From assembly GCF_900102075.1 (NCBI RefSeq), contig NZ_FNAV01000008.1:186001-250000 (forward strand): a DNA stretch of 64,000 nucleotides, read 5' to 3'. Positions 26,121-38,988 of the stretch are shown here, one piece after another. The DNA comes from Salipiger thiooxidans (GTDB lineage Bacteria > Pseudomonadota > Alphaproteobacteria > Rhodobacterales > Rhodobacteraceae). The position numbers and the translations under genes are program-made. Every line of letters starts with the position of its first letter. The stretch's first letter is position 1. The notes below the pieces were generated by a model. The model searched no databases, was not told the origin of the DNA, and saw only the letters and a program-made list of their open reading frames with translations.

Positions 26121-27040
26121 GGTGGCTGGTCCTGCTCATCGCCATGACGCTGCCGATCGCCGCTGCCGCGCAACCCGCGCCGGTGCCGCTGGGGCCGACG
26201 ATCCTCGACACCGGCTCTCAGGTGGTCAGGGTCGAGAGCTTCACGCTGTCCGCGCCGGGGCAGGGTGCGGACTACCGCATCGGCGTGCTGATCCCGCGCC
26301 GCCCCGCGCCCGAGGCAGGGTTCCCGGCGCTCTACCTGCTCGACGGCCAGGCGGCGGCGGAGCTGCTGACCGACGAGGTGCTGGGCGCGCTCGATCCCGA
26401 CACGCTGCCGGTGATCGTGACGCTGGGCTACACTGGCGACGCGCGTTTCGCCGGGCCCGAACGCACCCGCGACTACACCCCGCCCGGCCCGGACGGCACC
26501 GAGGTCATCGACCCGCGCGGCCGTCCCGGTGGCGGGGCCCCTGACTACCTCACCCTCCTCAGCGACGAGATCCTGCCACGGGTGGTCGGGATGGCGCCGC
26601 TCGACCCGGACCGCAGCCTGATCTGGGGACACAGCTACGCCGGGCTCTTCGTGCTCTGGTCGGCGAGCACGCCCGCGTCGCCCTTCGCCCGATACGTCTC
26701 GGCGAGCCCGTCGCTCTGGTGGGATGGTGCGGCCTACTTCGACCGGGCGAAGGCGCGGGCCAGGGCCGGAGACTGGCCGCCGCGCCCGCTCGACCTGCAC
26801 AAGGGCGGGATGGAGCGCGAACGCGCCAGCACCCCCGACACGCCCGACGCCCGGAAGCTCGTGCGCGAGCGCGCGGCCGCCCCCGCGCGGGCCTTCGAGG
26901 ACCTCGACGCCGCGCTCCGGGCCGCGGGCATCCCGGGCGAGACGACGGTCTTTCCCGGGCTCAGCCACGGCGAGACCTTCCGCGCCTCGCTGCGTCAGGT
27001 GCTCGCAAACGCTGCCCGGCTGACCGAGCGCCCGCGATGA
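26117..27040 (+). CDS. Periplasmic siderophore esterase, IroE-like alpha/beta hydrolase
   Basis: 307 residues with a signal peptide (VLLIAMTLPIAAAAQP). Esterase D/Fes-like fold: LIWGHSYAGLF gives the nucleophile Ser173 and GLSHGETF gives His284. VSASPSLWW just after the nucleophile region is typical of Fes/IroE/BesA enzymes that cut the serine trilactone of enterobactin-type siderophores. IroE is the periplasmic version that linearises the trimer; the signal peptide here fits that. Translational coupling to DctP suggests hydrolysis products are passed to the TRAP system. Exact siderophore substrate is inferred from the adjacent EntE/EntF genes. Confidence 0.84.
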   Translation: MRWLVLLIAMTLPIAAAAQPAPVPLGPTILDTGSQVVRVESFTLSAPGQGADYRIGVLIPRRPAPEAGFPALYLLDGQAAAELLTDEVLGALDPDTLPVIVTLGYTGDARFAGPERTRDYTPPGPDGTEVIDPRGRPGGGAPDYLTLLSDEILPRVVGMAPLDPDRSLIWGHSYAGLFVLWSASTPASPFARYVSASPSLWWDGAAYFDRAKARARAGDWPPRPLDLHKGGMERERASTPDTPDARKLVRERAAAPARAFEDLDAALRAAGIPGETTVFPGLSHGETFRASLRQVLANAARLTERPR

Positions 27041-27194
27041 CCCGCAGGGCGCCCGGCACCGAGACCGACGAGACACGAGGCGGCACCCGGCCTCGCGCGG
27101 GGGAGGTTCCCGCGACACCAGCCACAGCCTTGCTGCAGCCGATGGGTATCCCTGACCTGACCGGACGGAGGTCCGGCAATCGAAAGGCTATGAC

Positions 27195-28583
27195 ATGACC
27201 AAGACCAACCGTACCGGCCGCCTGCTGCGCTGCGTCGCGCTCTCGGCGCTGCTGATCGCGCCCGCGGGCCTCGCCGGCGCCGAGCCCTTTGCCGGGCTCG
27301 GGGCGTTCGACGGGCGCATCGGCGCCTCGGGGCCGGAGCGCGGCCCCATCGTCGCGGGGGGTGAGGCGCAGATCTCGGCGCGCGGCTTCCAGCCGGGCCA
27401 GAGCGTGGCGCTGCGCCAGGGCGGCGGCGCGCTGCCGGGCTCGCCCTTCACCGCCGATGACAAGGGCACGCTCAATGCCACTGTCGCCATCCCCGAGGGC
27501 GCGGCCCCCGGCGTCTACCCGGTGGTGGCCGAGCTTGGCGGCGACGCGCCCTTCGCCACGATCTTCGATCTCAAGGTCTCGAAGGTGCTGGGCCCGCTCA
27601 ACACCGAGCGCTACGCCACCCAATCCGCCGAGATCGTGCGCAACCCCTATCAGGTCGCGGTGACCGGGGACGCGATCTTCGTCACCGGCGCCGTCGGCCG
27701 CCCGCCGGTCAGGGACTCCGAGCTTGCCAAGCTCGACCCCGAGACGCTCGAGATCGTGGCCCGGGTCTCGCCCCCCGCGGCGCCCGCCCGCGCCGACGGC
27801 AGCGACGGCGGCGTCTTCGCGGTCTACGGCATCGGCGTCGATGCCGAGGCCGGGCAGGTCTGGGTCACCAACACCCGGCAGGACACCGTCGCGGTCTATT
27901 CGACCGAGGACCTGAGCCTCATCAAGCAGTTCGAGCCGGGCACCGTGGCGCACTCGCGCGACGTGGTGGCCTTTGGCGGCAAGGCCTATGTCACCGCCAC
28001 ATTCGAGCCGCGCGTGCACGTCTTCGACACCGAAACGCTCGAGGAACTGGCGCCCATCGAACTGACCTCGGCCCGCCGCGGCGAGGACTTCACGGCAGCG
28101 AGCCTGTCGCTGGCGCCCGAGGCGGGCAAGCTCTTCGTCTCCTCCCTGCGCAGCGAGGAGGTCGCGGTGATCGACCTCGCCACCGGCAGCCAGTCCGGCG
28201 GCTTCCCGGTCGAGAATTCATCCAGCACCATCGGCCTCGCCGCCAGCCCCGACGGGTCGCGCGTCTACACCGTGGCGCAGGGCAATGACGCCGTGACCAT
28301 CCTCGACGCGGTCAGCGGCGAACAGCTGGGCCAGGTGAACGCAGGTGCGGGCCCGCTCAACGCCGTGGTCGAGCCCGAAAGCGGCAACGTCTTCGTCGCC
28401 CTGCGCGTGGCGGATGCGGTTGCGGTGATCTCGCCCGAGGGCGAGATCCTTGCCAACCTCGAGATCGGCTCGACGCCCAACCACCTCACCCGCGACGCCG
28501 ACGGCAACGTCTGGGTGGTGAACAAGTCCGGCGGCGAGGGCGATGACACCGCCAATCGTCTGACCCGCATCACCGCTCAGTAA
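27195..28583 (+). CDS. YncE-like periplasmic beta-propeller (YVTN repeats)
   Basis: 462 residues with a signal peptide ending near LAGA-EP. An N-terminal Ig-like segment (about residues 30-130) is followed by repeated propeller blades such as GQVWVTNTRQDTVAVYSTED, GKLFVSSLRSEEVAVIDLAT and SRVYTVAQGNDAVTILDAVS. E. coli YncE is an iron-repressed periplasmic protein, which fits the cluster. Role unknown; possibly binds siderophore or DNA. A small hairpin (CCGGAC/GTCCGG, 27161-27176) lies just upstream, and another weak one (28589-28617) lies between it and EntE. Confidence 0.83.
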   Translation: MTKTNRTGRLLRCVALSALLIAPAGLAGAEPFAGLGAFDGRIGASGPERGPIVAGGEAQISARGFQPGQSVALRQGGGALPGSPFTADDKGTLNATVAIPEGAAPGVYPVVAELGGDAPFATIFDLKVSKVLGPLNTERYATQSAEIVRNPYQVAVTGDAIFVTGAVGRPPVRDSELAKLDPETLEIVARVSPPAAPARADGSDGGVFAVYGIGVDAEAGQVWVTNTRQDTVAVYSTEDLSLIKQFEPGTVAHSRDVVAFGGKAYVTATFEPRVHVFDTETLEELAPIELTSARRGEDFTAASLSLAPEAGKLFVSSLRSEEVAVIDLATGSQSGGFPVENSSSTIGLAASPDGSRVYTVAQGNDAVTILDAVSGEQLGQVNAGAGPLNAVVEPESGNVFVALRVADAVAVISPEGEILANLEIGSTPNHLTRDADGNVWVVNKSGGEGDDTANRLTRITAQ

Positions 28584-28637
28584 CGCGCCGCGGGGTCGCG
28601 CCCTGCGTGGCCCCGCGCTCCTGATCCCGAGAGCCCC

Positions 28638-30269
28638 ATGACCGACCCGATCCAGACCTGGCCCGCCGATCTTGCCGCCCGCTACCGCGCGCGCGGCTAC
28701 TGGCGGGGCGAGACCTTCCCCGCCATGCTCCGCGACCGCGCCGCCGCCCATCCCGACCGCGTCGCGCTTGTGGCGGGCGACGCGCGGCTCAGCTACGCGG
28801 CGCTGAACGACCGCGCCCGCAGCCTTGGCGCCGGGCTGCTGGCGCTGGGGCTGCGGCCCGGCGACCGGGTGCTGATCCAGATGGGCAACGTGCCCGCCTT
28901 CTTCGAGGCGGTGTTCGGCGCCTTTGCCGCCGGGCTGATCCCGGTCTACGCGCTTCCCGCCCATCGCCGCACCGAGCTTCTGCATCTCGCGGGCAAGGCG
29001 GCGGCGCGGGCGATCCTCGTGCAGGACCGCATCGAGCGCTTCGACCACGCCGCCATGGTGCTGGGCCTGCGCGGCGAACTGCCCGGGCTAGCCCATATCA
29101 TCGTCGCGGGCACCGCGCCCGAGGGCACGCTTGCGATGGACAGCATCGCGGGCGATGCCGCGACGCTTCCCGCCGATCCCGACCCGCAATCGGTGGCCTT
29201 CTGCCAGATCTCCGGCGGCTCCACCGGCCTGCCGAAGCTGATCCCGCGCACCCATGACGACTACATTTACTCGCTCCGGGGCAGCAACGAGATCTGTGGC
29301 ATCGACGCCGAGAGCGTCTACATGGCGACCCTGCCGGTGGCGCACAATTTCACCATGTCCTCGCCCGGCCATTTTGGCGCGCTCTATGCCGGGGCCCGCG
29401 TCGTGCTCTGCCCGGCGCCGCTGCCGCAGGTGGCCTTCGAGCTGATCCGCCGCGAGGGCGTGACGATCACCGGCCTCGTGCCGCCGCTGGCGCTGCTCTG
29501 GCTTGACGCCGCCGAAAAGACACCGCCCGCGCTGCCGAGCCTGACGCTGCTGCAGGTGGGCGGCGCCAAGTTCCTTCCCGAAAGCGCCCGGCGCGTCGCG
29601 CCGCTGCTCGGCTGCCGGCTGCAACAGGTCTTCGGCATGGCCGAGGGGCTGGTGAACTACACCCGCAACGACGACCCCGACGAGATCGTCACCGGCACGC
29701 AAGGCCGCCCGATCAGCCCCGACGACGAGGTGCTGATCCTCGATGATGCCGGCGCGCCCGTGCCCGAGGGCACCCCGGGCAACCTGCTGACCCGCGGGCC
29801 CTACACCATCCGCGGCTACCACGACGACGCCTCGGCCAATGCCCGCAGCTTCACCGAGGACGGCTTCTACCGCACCGGCGACATCGTGCAGCGCCTGCCC
29901 TCGGGGCATCTCGTGGTGATGGGCCGCGCCAACGACCAGATCAACCGCAATGGCGAGAAGATCTCGGCGGAAGAGGTCGAGGACCTGCTGCTCGGCCACC
30001 CGCAGGTGTTCGACGCGGTGGTGGTCTCGATCCCCGACGCGCGGCTGGGCGAGCGCGCCTGCGCCTTCATCCAGCCCCGCGAACCGGCGCCCACGCCCGC
30101 CGAGCTTCGCCGCTACATGCGTGGCCGCGAGGTCGCCGCCTTCAAGGTTCCCGACGAGATCCGCATCGTCGACGGTTTCGCTACCACCGCCGTCGGCAAG
30201 ATCAGCCGCCGCCAGCTGCGCGAGATCCTGCGCGCCGATGTGCTGGCCGAAGAGGAGAAAACCCCATGA
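28638..30269 (+). CDS. entE: 2,3-dihydroxybenzoate-AMP ligase (EntE/DhbE)
   Basis: 543 residues, as for EntE/DhbE. Activates an aryl acid with ATP and loads it on an aryl carrier protein. Adenylation motifs are [20 protein letters not shown] (A3), [13 protein letters not shown] (A5) and YRTGD (A7); the catalytic Lys is in [14 protein letters not shown] (A10). The aryl-acid pocket shows [12 protein letters not shown] with Asn237 matching DhbE Asn235, the residue that marks DHB/salicylate ligases. It overlaps the carrier-protein gene by 4 bp. DHB versus salicylate cannot be separated by eye, but the FepA-like receptor and EntF favour DHB. Confidence 0.93.
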   Translation: MTDPIQTWPADLAARYRARGYWRGETFPAMLRDRAAAHPDRVALVAGDARLSYAALNDRARSLGAGLLALGLRPGDRVLIQMGNVPAFFEAVFGAFAAGLIPVYALPAHRRTELLHLAGKAAARAILVQDRIERFDHAAMVLGLRGELPGLAHIIVAGTAPEGTLAMDSIAGDAATLPADPDPQSVAFCQISGGSTGLPKLIPRTHDDYIYSLRGSNEICGIDAESVYMATLPVAHNFTMSSPGHFGALYAGARVVLCPAPLPQVAFELIRREGVTITGLVPPLALLWLDAAEKTPPALPSLTLLQVGGAKFLPESARRVAPLLGCRLQQVFGMAEGLVNYTRNDDPDEIVTGTQGRPISPDDEVLILDDAGAPVPEGTPGNLLTRGPYTIRGYHDDASANARSFTEDGFYRTGDIVQRLPSGHLVVMGRANDQINRNGEKISAEEVEDLLLGHPQVFDAVVVSIPDARLGERACAFIQPREPAPTPAELRRYMRGREVAAFKVPDEIRIVDGFATTAVGKISRRQLREILRADVLAEEEKTP

Positions 30270-30489
30270 CCCTGAGCCTCGACCGGATGCGCGCCGACAT
30301 CGCCGCCGCCCTCGACATCGGCCCCGACGAGGTGGCGACCGACGAACATCTCGGCGATCTCGGGCTCGATTCCATCGCGCTGATGCGGCTGCTGATGGGC
30401 TGGGAAGAGCTGCAGCCGACGCTGCCTTCGGAAAGGCTCTACGAATGCGAGACGCTGGACGAGTTCTGGGCCATCGCCCGGGCCGCGCA

Positions 30490-30493
<4 letters not shown>
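30266..30493 (+). CDS. Free-standing aryl carrier protein
   Basis: 75 residues. LGDLGLDSIALMRLLMGW carries the phosphopantetheine Ser36 in the DSI motif. In enterobactin and bacillibactin loci this carrier is the C-terminal domain of EntB/DhbB behind an isochorismatase. Here the isochorismatase half is absent and the carrier is a separate gene, coupled on both sides (ATGA overlap with entE; stop inside the NRPS start). It would accept DHB from EntE and present it to the condensation domain of the next protein. Confidence 0.9.
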
Positions 30494-34635
<4,142 letters not shown>

Positions 34636-34745
34636 GCACAGCGCAGAAGCGCGGGCACGAAGGCGTGCGCCCCCGGGTGCTCGACCTTCGGCGCCCGGGC
34701 GGCTATCTCCCTGTGGTCAGCCCACCGGCCGCCGGAGATACCCCC

Positions 34746-35225
34746 TTGAGCCAGCACGACACCGCCGCCCCTGCCGATCCCTTCGCGGGCGATGCCTACC
34801 CCGAGATCGGCTACAACCGCGTGTGGTTCAACCTGATGCGGATCCAGCGGTCGCTCGGGCCGCGGATCGCCCGGGCGCTGCGCGAGGCGGGGCTCGAGGA
34901 CCCGGTCTGGTACGAGATCCTGCTCGAACTCGAGGCGGCGGGCCCCGAGGGCATGGCGATGGCGGATCTCGAGGCCAAGCTCTACATGCCGCAATACGCG
35001 CTTTCTCGGCAGGCGCGGCGGCTCGAGGAAACCGGCTGGATCCGCCGCACACCGCGTCCCGGCCCCGGGCGGGGCCAGACCCTCGCGCTGACCGAGGCCG
35101 GCAAGGGGCTCGAGACGCAGGTCTGGAAGATCTACGAGGACGCGATCCGCACCCACCTGCAGGACCGGCTCAGCACCGACGAGGCCTACGCGCTGGCGCG
35201 CACGCTCATTCGCCTCTACCCTTAG
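34746..35225 (+). CDS. MarR-family transcriptional regulator
   Basis: 159 residues from a TTG start at 34746 with GGAG 8 bp upstream; the first in-frame ATG would remove the N-terminal helix. The winged helix spans about residues 55-115 (MADLEAKLYMPQYALSRQAR, then EETGWIRRTPRPGPGRGQTL as the wing). It follows the NRPS by 110 bp on the same strand and converges with the receptor gene. MarR proteins respond to phenolics, so sensing DHB or a catechol is plausible (inference). An unusual feature is the Gly/Pro/Arg-rich wing. Confidence 0.84.
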   Translation: MSQHDTAAPADPFAGDAYPEIGYNRVWFNLMRIQRSLGPRIARALREAGLEDPVWYEILLELEAAGPEGMAMADLEAKLYMPQYALSRQARRLEETGWIRRTPRPGPGRGQTLALTEAGKGLETQVWKIYEDAIRTHLQDRLSTDEAYALARTLIRLYP

Positions 35226-35246
35226 CGGGGGGGGCGCAGGGCGTGG

Positions 35247-37187
35247 TCAGAACCTCGCCACGGCCACCAGCGAGACGGTGCGTCCCGGCTCCTTGAGCGT
35301 GGTGACGTCGCCGTATTCGCCGCCATACGTGCCGCGGTCGGCGTATTCCTTGTCGAAGAGGTTGGTGATCTCGGCCCGGACCGTCATGTTGTCGAACCGC
35401 GGCGGCACGTATTCCGCGAAGAGGTTCACCACCGCGTAGCCGTCGAGATCGTCGAGCCCCGAGGGCATCTCGTAATCCAGCGCCGCGTCCAGCCCGCCGC
35501 CGACGCGCAGCCCGTCGATGCCGGTCGTCTGGTCCAGTTCGAAAGCCATGACGGTGCCGAGCGGGGCGCCGAAGTCGAGCGCGTCGTAGCTCTGGGTCCG
35601 GTCGCCATCGACGAAGGCGTCGCTCTTCGACAGGGTGAAGCGCGCGAAACCGCTGTCCCAGCCGTAGGTGGCGCCAAGGTTGAAGCCGCGGCTCTCGAAG
35701 TCGAAGTTGTCGCTGCCGCCGCGCGCGTCCTCGATCCGGCTCACGAAGAGCTCGCCGCCGATCTTGAGCGCGCCACGCTCCCAGTCGAAGCCCAGCGTGG
35801 CGTTGCGCGCCCGGCTGGCCTCGAGCGTGCCGTAATCAAAGGGCGGCAGGAACAGGGAGAAGGTGTAGTTGTCCTCGATGTCGACGCCGCCGAACACCGA
35901 CGACACGCCGCCGCGCAGGGTGAGGCTGTCGGTCAGCTTGTAGCTGGCCGAGAGGTTGGCCGAGGCCCCCTCGTGCGAGACCTCCTTGCCGGTGACCCCC
36001 TCGAAGGTCTGCCAGTCGTAGCGCGCGCCGAACGAGAGGCCGAGCCGGTCGGTGGGCGTCAGCCGGGCCTGCGCGAAGATGCCGTTCGTGCGGCTGGTCT
36101 CGGTCTGGTACTCGGCGTTGTCCGGGCTGTCGTATTCACCGAAGCTCTCCTGCCAGTCGACGCCCGCGTCCACCGTGCCCATCGAGAGGTTGAAGGTGTT
36201 CTGCAGCGTCGCGGACTTGGTCCAGGACAGGCCGTTGCTGTCCCAGGGCTCATTGATGATCACGTCGCTTTCTGAGTAGCCGATGCGCACGGAGGGATCC
36301 CAGAGCCCGGTCGCCATGGTGTTCTCGTAGCGCAGGGAATAGCTGCTGCGGGTGGTCTCGTAGCGTCGAAGGGTCTCGCCCGGGTTCACCGGCCCGCCGA
36401 AATTGGCCCGCCACTGGCGCAGCGCGTCGTCGCGCAGCTGCTGGGCCGAAAGCTCGAACCGGTGCCCCGAGGGCGCCTCGTAGACCACCTTCCCGAGCAG
36501 GCTGTCGAGATCCGCCGCGGTGCCGCCGATGGTGTCGCCGGCGCCGGAATCGTAATCTTCACCGCTGGCACGCTTGGCATAGCCCAGCACCGACAGGCCG
36601 CCGCTGCGCCCGGCAAGGGTCAGCGCCCGCTGGAAGGTCTCGCCGTTGTCGCCGTAGCTGAGGCGGACGTTGCCGCCGAATTTGCGCCCGTCCTCGAGAA
36701 TGCTGTCCGGATCCACGGTCTCGAAGACCACCGAGCCCGCCAGCGCATAGGGCCCGGCATCGGCGGGCGAGACGGTGGCATCGACCCGCACCTGCTCGAG
36801 CAGACCGGGGTCTATGGCATTGGCGGTGACGTGGTGGAAGGCGCGGTTGTTCTGCGGCGTGCCGTCGACGGTGACGCCGAGGTTGAGCATGTCGACGCCG
36901 TTGACGAAGATCTTCTGCGCGATCGGAATGCCGCCGCCGACCGAGACCGAGGCGATGCCCGCAAACACGTCCTTCAGGTCGCCGGTCCGCGCCCGCTCGA
37001 GCTCGAGCCCCGAGACATACATCGAGGTCGCCCGGTCGGCGGCGCCAGACACCGGGTCCCTGGCCTCGAAATAGATCGGATCGAGTTCGTAATATCCCTC
37101 GAGTTCCTGTGCACCCGCTTGCCCCGCGCCGAGTGCTGCCGCCGCGGTTCCTGCAAGCAGGAGCCGTCGCATGTTGTGATGCGCCAT
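35247..37187 (-). CDS. TonB-dependent outer-membrane receptor
   Basis: 646 residues starting at ATG 37187 (MAHHNMRRLLLAG), with a signal peptide ending at AGAQ; the frame extends far upstream but only through non-coding DNA and the shadow of other genes. The plug domain has FVNGVDMLNLGVTVDGTPQN and DAGPYALAGSVVFETVD. The barrel ends in the consensus NLFDKEYADRGTYG and final VSLVAVARF. The layout resembles iron-siderophore/heme receptors, but the ligand is not determinable. It converges on the siderophore operon's MarR gene and has an 18-bp palindrome upstream, so it is probably an iron-regulated second receptor. Confidence 0.9.
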   Translation of the reverse strand: MAHHNMRRLLLAGTAAAALGAGQAGAQELEGYYELDPIYFEARDPVSGAADRATSMYVSGLELERARTGDLKDVFAGIASVSVGGGIPIAQKIFVNGVDMLNLGVTVDGTPQNNRAFHHVTANAIDPGLLEQVRVDATVSPADAGPYALAGSVVFETVDPDSILEDGRKFGGNVRLSYGDNGETFQRALTLAGRSGGLSVLGYAKRASGEDYDSGAGDTIGGTAADLDSLLGKVVYEAPSGHRFELSAQQLRDDALRQWRANFGGPVNPGETLRRYETTRSSYSLRYENTMATGLWDPSVRIGYSESDVIINEPWDSNGLSWTKSATLQNTFNLSMGTVDAGVDWQESFGEYDSPDNAEYQTETSRTNGIFAQARLTPTDRLGLSFGARYDWQTFEGVTGKEVSHEGASANLSASYKLTDSLTLRGGVSSVFGGVDIEDNYTFSLFLPPFDYGTLEASRARNATLGFDWERGALKIGGELFVSRIEDARGGSDNFDFESRGFNLGATYGWDSGFARFTLSKSDAFVDGDRTQSYDALDFGAPLGTVMAFELDQTTGIDGLRVGGGLDAALDYEMPSGLDDLDGYAVVNLFAEYVPPRFDNMTVRAEITNLFDKEYADRGTYGGEYGDVTTLKEPGRTVSLVAVARF

Positions 37188-37269
37188 GGCTCTGTCCCCT
37201 GATGTCCGGAATGTCTCCTGTCGCTGGGGCGCTGCCTGGCTGAGGCCGGACCGTAGTCGCGGCATGCAT

Positions 37270-37287
37270 AACATGCAATTGCATGTT
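37270..37287. promoter_or_regulatory. Perfect 18-bp palindrome upstream of the second receptor
   Basis: AACATGCAATTGCATGTT is self-complementary over all 18 bases and lies 83 bp before the receptor start, between divergent genes (receptor and PAP2 protein). It is distinct from the Fur-like box at 20711. The TGCAATTGCA core recalls Mur/Irr-type sites of alphaproteobacteria, but the regulator is unknown. The rest of 37188-37550 shows no gene. Confidence 0.6.
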
Positions 37288-37550
37288 TTGGCCGACATGG
37301 GCAGCGTGGCATTCCGACGACACCTGCCCGCAAGGCGGGCAAGCGACACCTCGGGCCCGAACAGGCACCACGGCCCTTGCCCCGGCGGGAATTTGCCGAG
37401 CGGAGCCCGCAACTTGGCAGGGAGACCCTCGCGACATTTCTTGCCGCTTGCCTTCCCGAAAGTGGCCGATAGCCTAGATGTCACGTTCCGGATGGGTTGC
37501 CTCGTAGGGCGACACCACGTTTCCTTACGCAACCCAGGGCAGCAGAACCC

Positions 37551-38552
37551 GTGATCCCCGCATTTTCCTTCTTCGTTTTCGGCATCGCCTATGCGCTGGC
37601 CTCCTTCGTGATCGCGGTGTTGCTGCGCGACGGGGTGGTCCGCGACATGCTGTCCACCATGACCTCCGATCCGGACGTCTCGCTCTGGTACGTGGCGGTG
37701 ATCGCAGTGCTGGTGTCGCTCTGGGCGATGCGGGCCGAGGCCCGGCGCGGCGTCGGCACGGGCAGGGCGGTCGGCAACGTGCTCATGGTCTATGCGGCGA
37801 TCTTCGCGCTGCACCTCGGCTTCACGCTGTTCAAGACCACGATGCCCCAGATCGTGCCCTATTACGCAGACCCCTACCTTGCGCGCTTCGACGCCTGGCT
37901 GCACGGCCATGTCGACGCCTGGGCGGTGATCAACCGCGCCTTCGGCTCCGAGACCATGCTGCGCCTCGCGCCGCTCTACCACGGGCCGTGGCTGGTCGTG
38001 GCCTTCCTGTTCCCGGTGGTGCTGGTGGCCTGCGACGACGACCACGCGCGGGTGCGGCGCTATCTCGTTCTGTATTGCGCCAGCTGGATCGTCATCGGCA
38101 ACGTGCTGGCGCTTGGCGGCATGTCGGTGGGTCCGGTGTTCTATGACCGCATCTACGGCAGCGACCGCTTCGCCTCGCTGACCTCGATGCTGAGCTTCGC
38201 CGGCGTCGGCGACACCACCATGGGCGCGCTGCAGGATTACCTGTGGGAGATGTACTCGGCCGGGCAGCGCAGCTTCGGCGCCGGGATCTCGGCCTTTGCC
38301 TCGGTGCACGTGTCGGTGGCAACGGTGGTGGCGCTTTACTGCGGCGAACGTTCGCCGCTTCTGGCCTTCCCGGCGGCGCTGTTCTGCGGGTTGATCCTGC
38401 TGCTGTCGATCTGGAGCGGCTACCACTACGCGGTGGACGGCTATTTCTCCATCGGGGTCATGGCGCTCTTGTGGATGTACCTGCGCCGCCGCTCCCGCAC
38501 GTCCGAGCCCGGCACCGCCAACGCCGTGCTGCTGCAGGTCCGCAAGGACTGA
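37551..38552 (+). CDS. PAP2-superfamily membrane phosphatase/transferase
   Basis: 333 residues from GTG 37551 (a TTG at 37497 is also in frame), with about seven hydrophobic segments. PAP2 motifs: SAFASVHVSVAT (C2, catalytic His) and SGYHYAVDGYFSI (C3, His and nucleophile-orienting Asp). Its resemblance is to the AUR1/inositol-phosphorylceramide-synthase-like branch rather than small PgpB-type phosphatases. Likely acts on lipid phosphates or lipid head-group transfer in the inner membrane. No operon partner. Confidence 0.82.
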   Translation: MIPAFSFFVFGIAYALASFVIAVLLRDGVVRDMLSTMTSDPDVSLWYVAVIAVLVSLWAMRAEARRGVGTGRAVGNVLMVYAAIFALHLGFTLFKTTMPQIVPYYADPYLARFDAWLHGHVDAWAVINRAFGSETMLRLAPLYHGPWLVVAFLFPVVLVACDDDHARVRRYLVLYCASWIVIGNVLALGGMSVGPVFYDRIYGSDRFASLTSMLSFAGVGDTTMGALQDYLWEMYSAGQRSFGAGISAFASVHVSVATVVALYCGERSPLLAFPAALFCGLILLLSIWSGYHYAVDGYFSIGVMALLWMYLRRRSRTSEPGTANAVLLQVRKD

Positions 38553-38585
38553 GCCCGCGCCCCGGCACGGCCTCGGCACTTGAAA

Positions 38586-38625
38586 ATCGGTGATGGTGAC
38601 GCTATATTGCGTGGCAATCACCGAT
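38586..38625 (+). promoter_or_regulatory. Inverted-repeat operator of the toxin-antitoxin pair
   Basis: ATCGGTGAT (38586-38594) and ATCACCGAT (38617-38625) are perfect 9-bp arms 22 bp apart. TATATT (38603-38608), a good -10, lies between them, and AGGAG follows directly. The arrangement fits autorepression by the Xre-type antitoxin, with two dimers bound about two helical turns apart, centre to centre about 31 bp. Confidence 0.7.
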
Positions 38626-38637
38626 AGGAGCCAGGGC

Positions 38638-38988
38638 ATGCACATCGCAAACTTCGCTGAAGGCGGGCAGTTCGAGCCCCGCAAGATCGCCGCCGCGCTC
38701 CGCACCTCGGCGGAGGAGGTCGCGATGACCGTGGGGCTCGGCAAGGACGCCCTGCAGCGCCGCACCCGCATCAGTTCCGACAAGACCCAGCGCCGCCTGC
38801 GCGAGCTGGTCGAGGTGCTCAACAAGGTCGAGCCGCGCTTCGGCTCCGAGCTCATGGCCTATGCGTGGTACCGGTCCGAGCCGCTGCCCGGTTTCGACGG
38901 GCGCACCGCGATGCAGCTGGTGCAGGAGGGCAAGGCGCAGCAGGTGCTCGAATACATCGACGCGGTTGACGCCGGCATCTTCGCCTGA
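38638..38988 (+). CDS. Xre/MbcA/ParS-type antitoxin (DUF2384)
   Basis: 116 residues from ATG 38638 behind AGGAG. The N-terminal part (about 10-55) is a helix-turn-helix-like region; the C-terminal part, LRELVEVLNKVEPRFGSELM to MQLVQEGKAQQVLEYID, is the toxin-binding DUF2384 domain. These proteins neutralise RES toxins and repress their own promoter. The stop overlaps the toxin start by 1 bp. Confidence 0.92.
   Translation: MHIANFAEGGQFEPRKIAAALRTSAEEVAMTVGLGKDALQRRTRISSDKTQRRLRELVEVLNKVEPRFGSELMAYAWYRSEPLPGFDGRTAMQLVQEGKAQQVLEYIDAVDAGIFA

Noticed and set aside
27161-27176. Small hairpin CCGGAC/GTCCGG with GGAG in the loop
   Set aside because: Six-bp stem only; too weak to call a terminator or riboswitch, noted only in the adjacent gene.
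28638-30269. Salicylate-AMP ligase as alternative for EntE
   Set aside because: The pocket Asn is shared by DHB and salicylate ligases, so it cannot be excluded, but the EntF serine code, IroE-like esterase and FepA-like receptor favour DHB.
37188-38855. Upstream extension of the second receptor frame to 1202 codons
   Set aside because: The extension covers the antisense of the PAP2 gene and non-coding DNA; the signal peptide and ribosome binding site place the start at 37187.
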